Of a stretch of DNA of 64,000 bases, positions 49,709-58,219 are shown in pieces. The position numbers and the translations under genes were made by a program. The notes beneath the pieces were generated by a model. It was given only the letters and a program-made list of their open reading frames with translations, was not told where the DNA came from and did no database searches. Source of the DNA: Deltaproteobacteria bacterium (GTDB lineage: Bacteria > Desulfobacterota > Deferrimicrobia > Deferrimicrobiales > Deferrimicrobiaceae); assembly GCA_021815305.1 (NCBI GenBank), contig JAKAHC010000001.1, forward strand, positions 620,001 through 684,000. Reading direction: 5' to 3'. Numbering within the stretch: the stretch's first letter is position 1; every line of letters begins with the position of its first letter.

Positions 49709-50614
49709 ATGGATTGCAGGGAAGCACAGGACAGGCTGTCGGAGTACCAGGACGGAAACCTGACCGGGGGCGCGGCGGAAACGCTCTCGGAACACCTCCG
49801 GGGGTGCTCCGCCTGCGTCGCCGTGGCGCACTCCCTCACTGCGGTGCGGGAATCCCTGCGCCATCTGCCGGCAACCCCGGCCCCGCCGGAACTGCTCGCA
49901 AGGATCCGGGCTGCGATCGACGGGGAAACCGCGGGACCGGTTTCCTCCTCCGGCGCCGCCGATGCCGCGCAAAGCACCTTCCATCGCCGCTTCCGGTTCC
50001 CTCTGGAGGTGGCGGCCGCGCTGCTTCTCTTTGCCTCCGTCTACTGGTACCAGAAGGCGCCTCCCGCTGCGCCGCCCCCCGCCGTCCCGGTCGCCTCCGC
50101 CCCGGTCCCCGCGGCTTCCAAACCGTCTTCCGGCGCGCAGAAAACCGGGTCCGCCGGCCGGGTCGCGGCCGTGGCGCAGCCGAAAGCGAGAAGCTGGTCG
50201 CCCTCCGACCTGCCCACGGCGCCGGCGTTACGGGCCAGCACGAACGCCGAGCGGATCGTGCCTGACTCCTTCGGGACCCTTTCGCCCCTCTCCCATCGCG
50301 CCCCGTCGGACGGCGGAGAGGTCCTGCTGAAGGTCGGGGCGGAAAACCGCGAAGGTGCGGAAGAGCGGGTCGCCGCCGCCGCCCGCCGGCTCGGAGGCGT
50401 CATCCTGTTCGCGGTCCGGAGCGGGAGCGCGGAGTCCGGGGGGGACCGCGGCGCGGTGCGGGTGGTCCTGCCGGAACCCGCCGGGCCGCTGTTTCTCATG
50501 GAACTGGGCCGACTCGGGCGCGTTCCGGCGGAGGGGAAACCGGAAACGGTCGACCTCTACGACGGCCCGCGGCCGCGGGCCGTCTCCTACACGGTGCACA
50601 TCCGCACCCGCTGA
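49709..50614 (+). CDS. zinc-finger anti-sigma factor
   Basis: A 301-residue membrane-anchored anti-sigma. The N-terminal zf-HC2 motif HLRGCSACVA (His-x3-Cys-x2-Cys) follows DCREAQDRLSEYQDG. One membrane helix (FPLEVAAALLLFASVYWY) near residue 95 separates it from a Pro/Ala-rich stalk and a periplasmic domain (GEVLLKVGAENREGAEERVAAAARRLGG, in parts) similar to sensor domains of such proteins. It would sequester the adjacent ECF sigma until an envelope signal arrives. Confidence 0.88.
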   Translation: MDCREAQDRLSEYQDGNLTGGAAETLSEHLRGCSACVAVAHSLTAVRESLRHLPATPAPPELLARIRAAIDGETAGPVSSSGAADAAQSTFHRRFRFPLEVAAALLLFASVYWYQKAPPAAPPPAVPVASAPVPAASKPSSGAQKTGSAGRVAAVAQPKARSWSPSDLPTAPALRASTNAERIVPDSFGTLSPLSHRAPSDGGEVLLKVGAENREGAEERVAAAARRLGGVILFAVRSGSAESGGDRGAVRVVLPEPAGPLFLMELGRLGRVPAEGKPETVDLYDGPRPRAVSYTVHIRTR

Positions 50615-50810
50615 CGGCCGGACCGCGCTTCGGGTCATCCTCAGAGAAATTCTCCCCCCGCGTAACGGCGGGACGCCTCCTTAAGAGGAAGTCCCGGTCC
50701 CGCAGGCACCGCTCCCGCATCTCCCGGAGCCATTCCCCGTGGGCCTGCAGCGAGGAATGGGGCCCTCGCAGGCAGGTCGGGGCGGCGACGATCCCCAGGA
50801 TCCTCCTCAT
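50496..50810 (-). CDS. doubtful or truncated ORF after the thioesterase
   Basis: The ATG overlaps the thioesterase stop (ATGA), and the first ~42 codons (MRRILGIVAAPTCLRGPHSS onward) have the third-position GC bias of real genes, with a flavodoxin-like opening. From about 50680 the codon usage decays, and the frame runs into the 3' end of the anti-sigma gene on the other strand. It may be a short peptide or the remnant of a degraded reductase-like gene. Confidence 0.25.
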   Translation of the reverse strand: MRRILGIVAAPTCLRGPHSSLQAHGEWLREMRERCLRDRDFLLRRRPAVTRGENFSEDDPKRGPAVSGCGCAPCRRRPAAAGRRRGRPFPVSPPPERARVGPVP

Positions 50811-51313
50811 TTTCCCTCAAGGTACGATTCGAAGATCGTCCGGTACTTCCCGCAACCGTGGAACTTGAGGTACGGGATCACCTCCGCCGTCCCTTCCCTG
50901 CTCATCGGAACGAATTTCCCCTTCGCCCGCGCGCACACCTTCCCGTCGAGGAGGAGTTCCCCCTCGCTGTAGGCCAGCTTCCCCGCATCCTCGACCAGCC
51001 GGCTGCGGATCTCGATCGCCACCTCCACAGGGACCGGGGCGAGGTACTTGACGGAGAGCTCTCCCGTCACGTACATCGGGTGCGCCTTCCCGAAGACCGT
51101 GGCGGCCCACCCCATCGTCTCGTCGAGGAGGGAGGCCAGGACCCCGCCGTGGGCGACGTTCCTGTACCCGTTCATGTGCCGTGGAAGGACGACCTGGCCG
51201 CGGACCTCGTTCCCCTCGACGAAGAACCTCGCGCGCACGCCCGAGACGTTCTCGTCCCCGCACAGGAAGCACCCCGAGGAGTGCGGGAGGTACTCCCGTT
51301 CAGGGTCCGGCAT
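50807..51313 (-). CDS. PaaI-type hotdog thioesterase
   Basis: A 168-residue hotdog-fold acyl-CoA thioesterase. The motif NVAHGGVLASLLDETMGWAA includes the catalytic acidic residue, and VTGELSVKYLAPVPVEVAIEI is the central strand pair. An N-terminal CFLCGDEN cysteine pair is a frequent extension of this subfamily. Start overlaps the radical SAM gene by 14 bases. Substrate is unknown. Confidence 0.85.
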   Translation of the reverse strand: MPDPEREYLPHSSGCFLCGDENVSGVRARFFVEGNEVRGQVVLPRHMNGYRNVAHGGVLASLLDETMGWAATVFGKAHPMYVTGELSVKYLAPVPVEVAIEIRSRLVEDAGKLAYSEGELLLDGKVCARAKGKFVPMSREGTAEVIPYLKFHGCGKYRTIFESYLEGK

Positions 51314-52277
51314 GTCGCTTCCTCCCTCCGCTTCCGCCCTCCCTGCGCGCCCCCTGGAACGTCCCGCGCCGGGAAAGCTCCACGGCGATGTCCGACGCCA
51401 TCTCGCGCGGACCCTTCGGCCAGCGCGGGGCGATGAGCAGGTGTTCCGGCGCCTCTCCCATCAATCGCATCACGGCGATTTCCGGGGACAGCCGTTCGAG
51501 AAAGTCGACGCAGGAGGAGAGGTACTCGTCGTATCCCGGCACCCGTACCCCCCCCCGCCGCCACGCCTCTTCCATCGCGCTCCCCCCGAGGACGTGGAAA
51601 TGGTGCAGCTTCACCCCCTGGACGTCGAGCCGGGAAAGGAAAGGCGCCGCGGAGAGGAACCGTTCGCGGGTGTCTCCGGGGAGACCGTAGATCATGTGGA
51701 CCCCGACGTCGATCCCGCGCCGCCTGATCTCGGACACGGCCCGCACGAAGGTGTCGACCGAGTGCCCCCGGTTGACCCGCCGGAGCACCGCATCCGACAT
51801 CGACTGCAGCCCCACCTCGACGCACACGTACCGATTCCGGGCGACCTCCGAGAGGACCGACAGCACCGGCTCCCCGAGGCAGTCCGGCCGGGTTCCCACG
51901 ACGATCCCCGCGACGTCCGGGTGGGAGAAGGCCGCCTCGTACAGGCGGCGGAGCTCTTCCGGCGCCGCATAACTGTTGCTGAACTTCTGGAAGTAGACGA
52001 GGAACCTTCGGTACGCATGGTGCCTGCCCGGCGCATGGATGGAGCGGCGCACCTGCTCGGCCACCGGAAGCCCGGGGAAGCGAATCCCCGGGGTGAACGC
52101 ATCGTTGTTGCAGTAGGAGCACCCGCCGACGCCGATTGCGCCGTCGCGGTTGGGGCATGTGAACCCCCCGTCCACGCTGATCCGGGCGGCGGGACCTCCG
52201 AGGCGACGCCGCAGGAAAGAGGCGTAGTTGTGGAAACGGAGCTCGGGGTGGAGCGGCGGCAGGATCGGTTCGGGCAT
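51300..52277 (-). CDS. YhcC/TIGR01212-type radical SAM protein
   Basis: A 325-residue radical SAM protein. The cluster cysteines lie in FTCPNRDGAIGVGGCSYCNN, with spacing longer than the canonical CxxxCxxC as in the YhcC family. It has HHAYRRFLVYFQKFSNSYA, GTRPDCL and VEVGLQSMSDAVLRRVNRGH, all diagnostic for that family. The family is uncharacterised biochemically, though broadly conserved. A short C-terminal Arg/Gly-rich tail overlaps the thioesterase gene. Confidence 0.88.
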   Translation of the reverse strand: MPEPILPPLHPELRFHNYASFLRRRLGGPAARISVDGGFTCPNRDGAIGVGGCSYCNNDAFTPGIRFPGLPVAEQVRRSIHAPGRHHAYRRFLVYFQKFSNSYAAPEELRRLYEAAFSHPDVAGIVVGTRPDCLGEPVLSVLSEVARNRYVCVEVGLQSMSDAVLRRVNRGHSVDTFVRAVSEIRRRGIDVGVHMIYGLPGDTRERFLSAAPFLSRLDVQGVKLHHFHVLGGSAMEEAWRRGGVRVPGYDEYLSSCVDFLERLSPEIAVMRLMGEAPEHLLIAPRWPKGPREMASDIAVELSRRGTFQGARREGGSGGRKRHAGP

Positions 52278-52281
52278 GGAT

Positions 52282-52989
52282 CTATCGCACCATGGGAGGA
52301 GCGCCCCCCGGAGCGGAGAACCGCTTCCGCAGCGTCTCCCGGTGGTCCCGGATCTCCTCCCGGACGCTTCCCGTGCAGGCCGGATCCCCACGCTCGCAGG
52401 CGCGAAGCGCCTCCGCAAAGGCGACCTCCGCCTCCTCTCTCCGGGAAAGATCCCCGAGAAGCACGCCCAGGGTGTCCAGCAGCGGCGGCGTCCGCCGCTT
52501 CGGGTCGGAAAGGACCGCTTCCATGCGCCGCAAGGCTTCCTCCCGCCCGCTCCCCGAGAGGATCGCCGCCCACGCAAGGTTGTTCGTCGCCTCCGGATCG
52601 GCGGGTCGGAGGGACAGGGCCTCGAGGTACTCTCGCCGGGCCGGGTCGTAGCGCTTCTCCGCGAGACGAACGTTCCCGAGGTTCACGCGGGCCTGGAAAG
52701 AAGACTTGTCCTTCGCAAGGGCCCGCTCGTACTCGCGCGCCGCCAGGGAAAGCTCCCCTTTCCTCTCGTACGCCACGCCGAGCGCAATGTGCTCCTCGGC
52801 GGAGAGCGGATCCTCGAGAACGATGATCTTCGGCACGTGCCCGCACCCGAGCGCGGTCGCCGCCAGCAGCAAGAGCGTCACCAAGGTCAAGGCGCGGCCG
52901 GTGCCGGGAGCTTTCCTGGAGGAGACGCGTCCTCGGAGCAGAGGCGGGGAGGCGGGGAGCGACGAAGACCCGCAACCGAAGCAGGCCAT
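52282..52989 (-). CDS. TPR lipoprotein
   Basis: About 235 residues. A lipobox (LLLLAATALGCGH) is preceded by a hydrophobic signal. Three to four TPR motifs follow (AEEHIALGVAYERKGELSLAAREYERALAKD; FQARVNLGNVRLAEKRYDPARREYLEAL; LLDTLGVLLGDLSRREEAEVAFAEAL, in parts). The start is uncertain. ATG 52989 or 53007 both give a long pre-signal region, and a GTG at 53094 would overlap the upstream stop. It follows the PA2778-type gene, whose homologues often carry this TPR part fused. Confidence 0.75.
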   Translation of the reverse strand: MACFGCGSSSLPASPPLLRGRVSSRKAPGTGRALTLVTLLLLAATALGCGHVPKIIVLEDPLSAEEHIALGVAYERKGELSLAAREYERALAKDKSSFQARVNLGNVRLAEKRYDPARREYLEALSLRPADPEATNNLAWAAILSGSGREEALRRMEAVLSDPKRRTPPLLDTLGVLLGDLSRREEAEVAFAEALRACERGDPACTGSVREEIRDHRETLRKRFSAPGGAPPMVR

Positions 52990-53090
52990 GAAGGGAGGGA
53001 AAGGCATCCCCGAAGGGGAGGGTCCCTGGCCCCGCCGGGAGCGCCCTGGCCGGATCCCCGCACACGGGACCGCAAGGCGGGCGGACCGAT

Positions 53091-53675
53091 TCACCGGGGA
53101 GTCCCCGCGGCCGGGGCGACGATGGCGAGGCGCCCCATCTTCGCCCACTCCGCTTCCAGGGCGGCATAAGGGATGACGACCCCTTCCTCCCGCCCCGAGT
53201 TGGCCACGATCCCCTCCGGCGTCACCCCGTAGGCGAGAAGGTAGTGGGGGCGGCTCCAGGCCCACGTACCGAGATCGACCAGCAGGATCACCGGCTCTCC
53301 CCGCCCGATCCTGCGCCGCAACGCGCGGAGATCGAGGTCGGCCACCTCCGCCTGCAGCCCTCGTCGCCGCGCCGCGGCGGCGAGGTCGGTGATGAGCGCG
53401 CCGCGCAGCCCCGGGGTGCGCGTCTCGGCGACCAGCTCGCCCGTCGTCGCCGCCAGCCCGTGAAAGCGCAGGAGCATCGCGAGGGAAGAGGGGCCGCACG
53501 TCTCCTCTTCCTGCGGAAGAAAGGGGACGCCCGGGATGACATGGGCGCCGGCGGGGGTCGACTCTCCCGTCGCCGGGGTTTCCACGGCGGGGCGATGCGC
53601 CGCGCACCCCCCCGAAACGAGAAGGGCGCCGCCCAGGACCAGGGCGGCGCCCGGGAGCCAGCGAAGCCGGGGCAT
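53091..53675 (-). CDS. PA2778-family C39-type cysteine peptidase lipoprotein
   Basis: A 194-residue lipoprotein (LVLGGALLVSGGCAAH lipobox). The peptidase C39-like core has the catalytic Cys in VPFLPQEEETCGPSSLAMLLRFHG and the His in WSRPHYLLAYGV. It sits between a PA2779-type gene and a TPR gene, matching the conserved PA2778-PA2779 neighbourhood. Presumed periplasmic or outer-membrane anchored. Substrate is unknown. ATGA overlap with the upstream gene. Confidence 0.85.
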   Translation of the reverse strand: MPRLRWLPGAALVLGGALLVSGGCAAHRPAVETPATGESTPAGAHVIPGVPFLPQEEETCGPSSLAMLLRFHGLAATTGELVAETRTPGLRGALITDLAAAARRRGLQAEVADLDLRALRRRIGRGEPVILLVDLGTWAWSRPHYLLAYGVTPEGIVANSGREEGVVIPYAALEAEWAKMGRLAIVAPAAGTPR

Positions 53676-54076
53676 CAGCGGACGATGACTTCCTTGTTCA
53701 TCAGCTTAAGGATCACGATGATGAGAATGACCAGGATGGCGAGGCCGATGAGGATCCCGATGCCGCTGTCGGTTCCCGCGGCGGCCCGGTCCGTAAGCGA
53801 CGCCAGCCGGTGCAGGTCCTGCGCGTCCATCGTCCGAACCTTCGCCATCGCCTCACCGGGCGACACGCCGTAATCGATCAGCTTCTGGGTCACCATCTTG
53901 CTTTCGAGGAACGACTGGACCTTCGCCATGTCTCCCGCGCGGCTCCCCGCGTCCGCGAAGTGGGATGCGATCACCCCCGCCTCGGCGACTCCCCTGAGGG
54001 ACCCGACGGCCCCCATCCAGCCGGCCATCACGACCGCCACAATCACGAACCAAGCCGCTTTCCGAACTGACGCCAT
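53675..54076 (-). CDS. PA2779-family membrane protein
   Basis: A 133-residue protein with an N-terminal signal/anchor (AAWFVIVAVVMAGWMGAVG), a hydrophilic centre (FLESKMVTQKLIDYGVSPGEAMAKVRTMDAQDLHRLASL, in parts) and a C-terminal membrane helix (GIGILIGLAILVILIIVILKLM). This is the layout of PA2779-family proteins that accompany PA2778-type peptidases. GGAGGAGGGTTGCG precedes the ATG. Possible substrate or partner of the peptidase, which is inference. Confidence 0.82.
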   Translation of the reverse strand: MASVRKAAWFVIVAVVMAGWMGAVGSLRGVAEAGVIASHFADAGSRAGDMAKVQSFLESKMVTQKLIDYGVSPGEAMAKVRTMDAQDLHRLASLTDRAAAGTDSGIGILIGLAILVILIIVILKLMNKEVIVR

Positions 54077-54177
54077 CGCAACCCTCCTCCGTGCGTTCTG
54101 GTTCCGCAGTCAAAACCCGTTCTTGTTCCTGCGATTGTCGCAGAAACCCTGCGGCCGGGTCAACCCCGCCGGGTCGC

Positions 54178-56166
54178 TCACTCGAGCACCCGGATGGGCA
54201 TCACGATCATCGGCTGCCCCGAGAAGACGATCTTTTTCTGCGCGAGGAACGCCGTCTGGTTGTGGAGCAGCTTGTCGAAGAAGCTCTCCTCGCGGAAGAC
54301 CAGCTGCCCGGCGAAGAAGACCACGTTGGGAAAATCGGCCGTCACCTGCTCCGAGAGGTGCTGGAGCGTCTCGATGACATCCGTGCCCACCTTCTGCCGG
54401 GCCTCCGCGTAGTATCCGTGCCCTTTCGCGAACTCCACGTAGTTCCGGAGCTGGGCGCGCAGGTCCCCGGACAGGTTCTCGATCTCCGCCACCCCCTTGA
54501 ACCGGCTGGTGTCGATCACGCCGGCGGACAGGAAGATGAAGTTCCGGAACGTCCCCGGAAAGGACCGGACGATCGAGAAGAACACGTGCATTCCCAGGCC
54601 GTTGTACCCCGACACCATGATGGCGGCGGTGGGCGCCTGCCTTCGGATCATCGGCTCCTGGACGGAGGAAAGGGTGGGCGCGGGGAGGTTGAGGAGGAGG
54701 TCGTCGAGCCGCCGCAGCTGCTCCGCGGCCTTGCGGTAGTGGCGGCGGACGAGGAAACTCGTCGCGCAGAACGAGCCCGTGATGAGCAGCGTGACCCATC
54801 CCCCCTCGGGGAATTTCATCCAGACGGTCGTGACGAGGATGAACCCGGTGAGGAAGAACCCGACCCCGTTGATCGCAAGCCCCGGCTTCCACCCCCGCGC
54901 CGACGCCCGGTCCTTCCACCAGTGGCGGCACATCCCGAACTGCGACAGGCTGAAGGTCAGGAACACGTTGATCGAGTACATGATCACGAGGTGCCGGACG
55001 GAGCCGCCGGTGAGGAAGAGCATCAGGAACGCCATCCCGCCCATGAAGTAGACCCCGTACTTGGTCACCAGCCGCTCGGAGAGATGGGCGAACCGGTGGG
55101 GCATGTAGGAGTCCACCGCCATGTTGGAGAGGACCTGCGGCCCTCCGAGGAACCCCGTCTGCGCCGCCACGAACAGGAGCACCGCCTCCGTGAAGAGGAC
55201 GAAGGCGGCGAAGAGCTCGGCGCTCTCCCCCCTCCAAAGGTCGTTCACCAGGTCTCCGAAGAGGACGGCGTTCAGCGTCTTTCCGTGGACCGGCTTCACG
55301 CCGTTGAGGACGTACCCGAGGATGATCCCGCCGGCAAGGAACGACAGGGACACCGCCATGTAGCCCATGGCCCGCTTCCCCGTCTGGACGCGAGGCTCCC
55401 GAAGCGTCTGCATGGAGTTGCTCACCGCCTCGATCCCCGTGTACGTGCCGGCGCCCATCGAGTAGGCGCGCAGCAGCAGCGCGAAGACGCCGAGCCACCC
55501 CACCTCCCGGGACGCGGCGGAGAGATCGGTGGAGACGCGGGTGGCCACGGCGGGCAGGTCCGCCGCGTGGCGCAGCACCGCGTAAAGGACCAGCGGGACG
55601 TGGGTCAGCAGGAACGCCATGAAGATCGGAGTGAGCACCAGCACCGACTCCTTGACGCCCCGGAGATTGATCCAGATGAGGAACAGGAGGACGAAGGCGA
55701 CGAACCAGAACTTGTACGCCAGCCAGGAGGGAGGGAGGAAGCTGAAGATGGCGTCCGCTCCCGCCGCGACGGAGATGGTGATCGTCAGGACGTAGTCGAT
55801 GACCAGCGCCGAGCCGGAGACCACTCCGGCCTTCTCCCCGAGAAGCTTCGACGCGACGATGTACCCGCCCCCGCCCGAGGGGAACGCCTCGATGATCTGC
55901 GCGTAGCTCCCCGAGATGACGAGGACGGTGATCACCGTGGCGGCCGCCACGAAGAGGGCGAGGACGGTGTGTCCCCCCAGGGCGAGATACGCTTCCTCCG
56001 GCCCGTACGACGAGGAGGAGATCCCGTCCGCTCCCAGTCCCACCCATGCGAAGAAGGCGATCAGGGATACGTGGTGGAAGATGTTCGGGTCGAAGATGTC
56101 GCGCGGGGCCCCCAGCAGGACCCTCTTGACGCGCTGGTAGACGGCGCCGTTCCGCATCGGTTTCAC
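54178..56166 (-). CDS. APC superfamily permease, copy 2
   Basis: A 662-residue permease with about 12 membrane segments (first ~470 residues), sharing the family opening LIAFFAWVGLGADGISSSSYGPEEAYLAL and the SYAQIIEAFPSGGGGYIVASKLLGE motif. A ~180-residue cytoplasmic C-terminal domain follows, with RRQAPTAAIMVSGYNGLGMHVFFSIVRSF and repeated Rossmann-like segments (FPNVVFFAGQLVF). It is an APC-family amino acid or cation transporter of unknown substrate. Only 15 bases separate it from copy 1, with which it shares extensive identity, so it arose by tandem duplication. Confidence 0.85.
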   Translation of the reverse strand: MKPMRNGAVYQRVKRVLLGAPRDIFDPNIFHHVSLIAFFAWVGLGADGISSSSYGPEEAYLALGGHTVLALFVAAATVITVLVISGSYAQIIEAFPSGGGGYIVASKLLGEKAGVVSGSALVIDYVLTITISVAAGADAIFSFLPPSWLAYKFWFVAFVLLFLIWINLRGVKESVLVLTPIFMAFLLTHVPLVLYAVLRHAADLPAVATRVSTDLSAASREVGWLGVFALLLRAYSMGAGTYTGIEAVSNSMQTLREPRVQTGKRAMGYMAVSLSFLAGGIILGYVLNGVKPVHGKTLNAVLFGDLVNDLWRGESAELFAAFVLFTEAVLLFVAAQTGFLGGPQVLSNMAVDSYMPHRFAHLSERLVTKYGVYFMGGMAFLMLFLTGGSVRHLVIMYSINVFLTFSLSQFGMCRHWWKDRASARGWKPGLAINGVGFFLTGFILVTTVWMKFPEGGWVTLLITGSFCATSFLVRRHYRKAAEQLRRLDDLLLNLPAPTLSSVQEPMIRRQAPTAAIMVSGYNGLGMHVFFSIVRSFPGTFRNFIFLSAGVIDTSRFKGVAEIENLSGDLRAQLRNYVEFAKGHGYYAEARQKVGTDVIETLQHLSEQVTADFPNVVFFAGQLVFREESFFDKLLHNQTAFLAQKKIVFSGQPMIVMPIRVLE

Positions 56167-56181
56167 GGTCTCCGTTCCCCG

Positions 56182-58158
56182 CTACAGCACCCGGATGGGG
56201 AGGACGACCATCGGCAATCCCGCGAACACCAGCCGTTTCTGCGCCATGAGCGCGGTCTGGTTGTGGAGAAGCTTGTCGAGGAAATTCTCCTCCCGGAAGA
56301 CGAGCTTCCCGGCGAAGACGGTGATGTTGGGGAAGTCCTTCGCGGTTTCCTCGGCGAGCTGGGCGACGCATTCGATGGCGTCGGTCCCCACCTTGGTGCG
56401 CGCCTCCGCGTAATAGCCGTGCCCTTTCGCGAATTCCACGTAATTCCGGATCTGCCCCTCGAGGTCGTGCGCCAGGTTCTCCACCTCGGCGGCGCCCTTG
56501 AACACGCTCGTGTCGATCACGCCGGCGGAGATGAACACGAAGTTCCGGAACATCCCGGGGAACTGCCGGATGACCGAGAAGAGAACGTGCATTCCCATGC
56601 CGTTGTACCCGGAGACCATGATGACCGCGGTGGGGGCCTGTCGGCGGGCGACCGGCTCCTGGGCGGACGGGACGGTCACGGGGGGGAGGGCCAGGAGCAG
56701 CTCGTCCAGCCGCTTCAGGTTCTCCTGGGCGGCGCGGTAATGGCGCCGGATCCCGAAGCTCGCGGCGACGAACAGGCCGGTGATGAGGAGGGTCACCCAC
56801 CCCCCCTCGGGGAACTTGAACCAGATCGTCAGGCAAAGCACGGATGCGGTCACCAGGAACCCCACGCCGTTCATCGCGATCCCGAACTTCCACTTCTTCT
56901 CCGATCCCCGGTCCTTCCACCAGTGCAGGACCATCCCGAACTGCGAAAGGGAGAAGGTCAGGAACACGTTGATGGAGTACATGATGACGAGGTACTTTAC
57001 GGACCCGCCGGAGATGTAGAGCATGAGCAGCGCCATGCCGCCCATGAACACCACGCCGTACTTTCGGACCAGCCGCTCGGAGAGGTGGGCGAACCGCCTC
57101 GGGGCGTAATAGTCCAGCGCCATGTTGGAGAGCACCTGCGGGCCGTCGATGATGCCGGTCTGCGCCGCGATGAACAGGAGCGCCGTCTCCGATCCCAGCA
57201 CCACCGCCAGGAGGACCTTCCCCCCATCCCCCCGCCACAGGTCCGCCATGACCTTTTCGAAGAGCACGGCGTTCAGCGTCCTCCCCTGGACCGGGGCCAC
57301 CCGGTAGAGGAGGTAGCTGAGGAGGATCCCCCCCGCAAGGAACGACAGGGAGAGCGCCATGTACGCCATCGCCTTCTTGCCGGTGTGGACGCGCGGCTCG
57401 CGCAGCGTCTGCATGGAGTTGCTCACCGCCTCGATCCCGGTGAACGTCCCGCCGCCCATCGAGAAAGCGCGCATGAGGAGCGCCCCCAGCCCGAGCCACC
57501 CCATCTGCCCCAGGGAGAAGCGGAAGTCGCGGGACACGTCGGCGGCCACCGCGGGCATCTCGGGGATGTGGCGAAGCACCGCGTAGAGCAGGAGGGGCAC
57601 ATGGGTCAGTATGAACACCATGAAGATGGGTGTGAAGACGGCGACGGACTCCTTCACCCCCCGCAGGTTCATCCAGATGAGGATGAAGATCACGAGAGTG
57701 ACGAACCAGATCCGGTAGTGGAGGAGGTCCGGGGGGAGGATGCTGAAGAAAGCGTCCGCGCCGGAGGCGATCGATATGGTGACCGTCAGGATGTAGTCGA
57801 TGACAAGGGCGGAGCCCGAGATCACCCCGGCCCTCTCCCCGAGGAGCTTCGATGCGACGATGTACCCGCCCCCGCCCGAGGGAAACGCCTCGATGATCTG
57901 CGCGTAGCTCCCCGAGATGATCAGGATCGTGCCCACCGTCATCATGGCGACGAAGATCGCCAGCACAGAGTGCCTGCCCAGCGCAAGGAACGCCTCCTCC
58001 GGGCCGTAGCAGGAGGAGGAGATCCCGTCCGCGCCCAGCCCCACCCATGCGAAGAAGGCGATCAGGGAGATGTGCTGGAAGATCTTCGGGTCGAAGAGAT
58101 CCCGGGGAGCGCCGAGGAAGATCCGCCTGGCGCGCCGGTAAATGGATTCGTTTTCCAT
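56182..58158 (-). CDS. APC superfamily permease, copy 1
   Basis: A 658-residue paralogue of the downstream gene with the same architecture: 12 membrane segments (LIAFFAWVGLGADGISSSCYGPEEAFLAL; SYAQIIEAFPSGGGGYIVASKLLGE), then a soluble C-terminal domain (VIMVSGYNGMGMHVLFSVIRQF; YYAEARTKVGTDAIE). A TATAAT at 58215-58210 about 50 bases upstream may be the promoter for both. No Shine-Dalgarno is evident. Substrate is unknown. The C-terminal domain suggests cytoplasmic regulation, reminiscent of KUP-type or CCC-like arrangements. Confidence 0.85.
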   Translation of the reverse strand: MENESIYRRARRIFLGAPRDLFDPKIFQHISLIAFFAWVGLGADGISSSCYGPEEAFLALGRHSVLAIFVAMMTVGTILIISGSYAQIIEAFPSGGGGYIVASKLLGERAGVISGSALVIDYILTVTISIASGADAFFSILPPDLLHYRIWFVTLVIFILIWMNLRGVKESVAVFTPIFMVFILTHVPLLLYAVLRHIPEMPAVAADVSRDFRFSLGQMGWLGLGALLMRAFSMGGGTFTGIEAVSNSMQTLREPRVHTGKKAMAYMALSLSFLAGGILLSYLLYRVAPVQGRTLNAVLFEKVMADLWRGDGGKVLLAVVLGSETALLFIAAQTGIIDGPQVLSNMALDYYAPRRFAHLSERLVRKYGVVFMGGMALLMLYISGGSVKYLVIMYSINVFLTFSLSQFGMVLHWWKDRGSEKKWKFGIAMNGVGFLVTASVLCLTIWFKFPEGGWVTLLITGLFVAASFGIRRHYRAAQENLKRLDELLLALPPVTVPSAQEPVARRQAPTAVIMVSGYNGMGMHVLFSVIRQFPGMFRNFVFISAGVIDTSVFKGAAEVENLAHDLEGQIRNYVEFAKGHGYYAEARTKVGTDAIECVAQLAEETAKDFPNITVFAGKLVFREENFLDKLLHNQTALMAQKRLVFAGLPMVVLPIRVL

Positions 58159-58209
58159 AGGATGTCAGAGGCCTCTGGCGCGTGGAGTTCGGGGCCGGCC
58201 GAAGGACGG

Positions 58210-58215
58210 ATTATA
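58210..58215 (-). promoter_or_regulatory. TATAAT upstream of permease pair
   Basis: A perfect -10 hexamer just after the GNAT stop codon. No good -35 is seen. Start expected near 58203, 45 bases before the ATG. Confidence 0.45.
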
Positions 58216-58219
58216 CACG

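Noticed and set aside
54110-58048. A 1312-codon minus-strand frame spanning both permeases
   Set aside because: It is an alternative frame of the same DNA with Arg/Pro/Gly-rich translation. The permease frames have membrane segments and family motifs.
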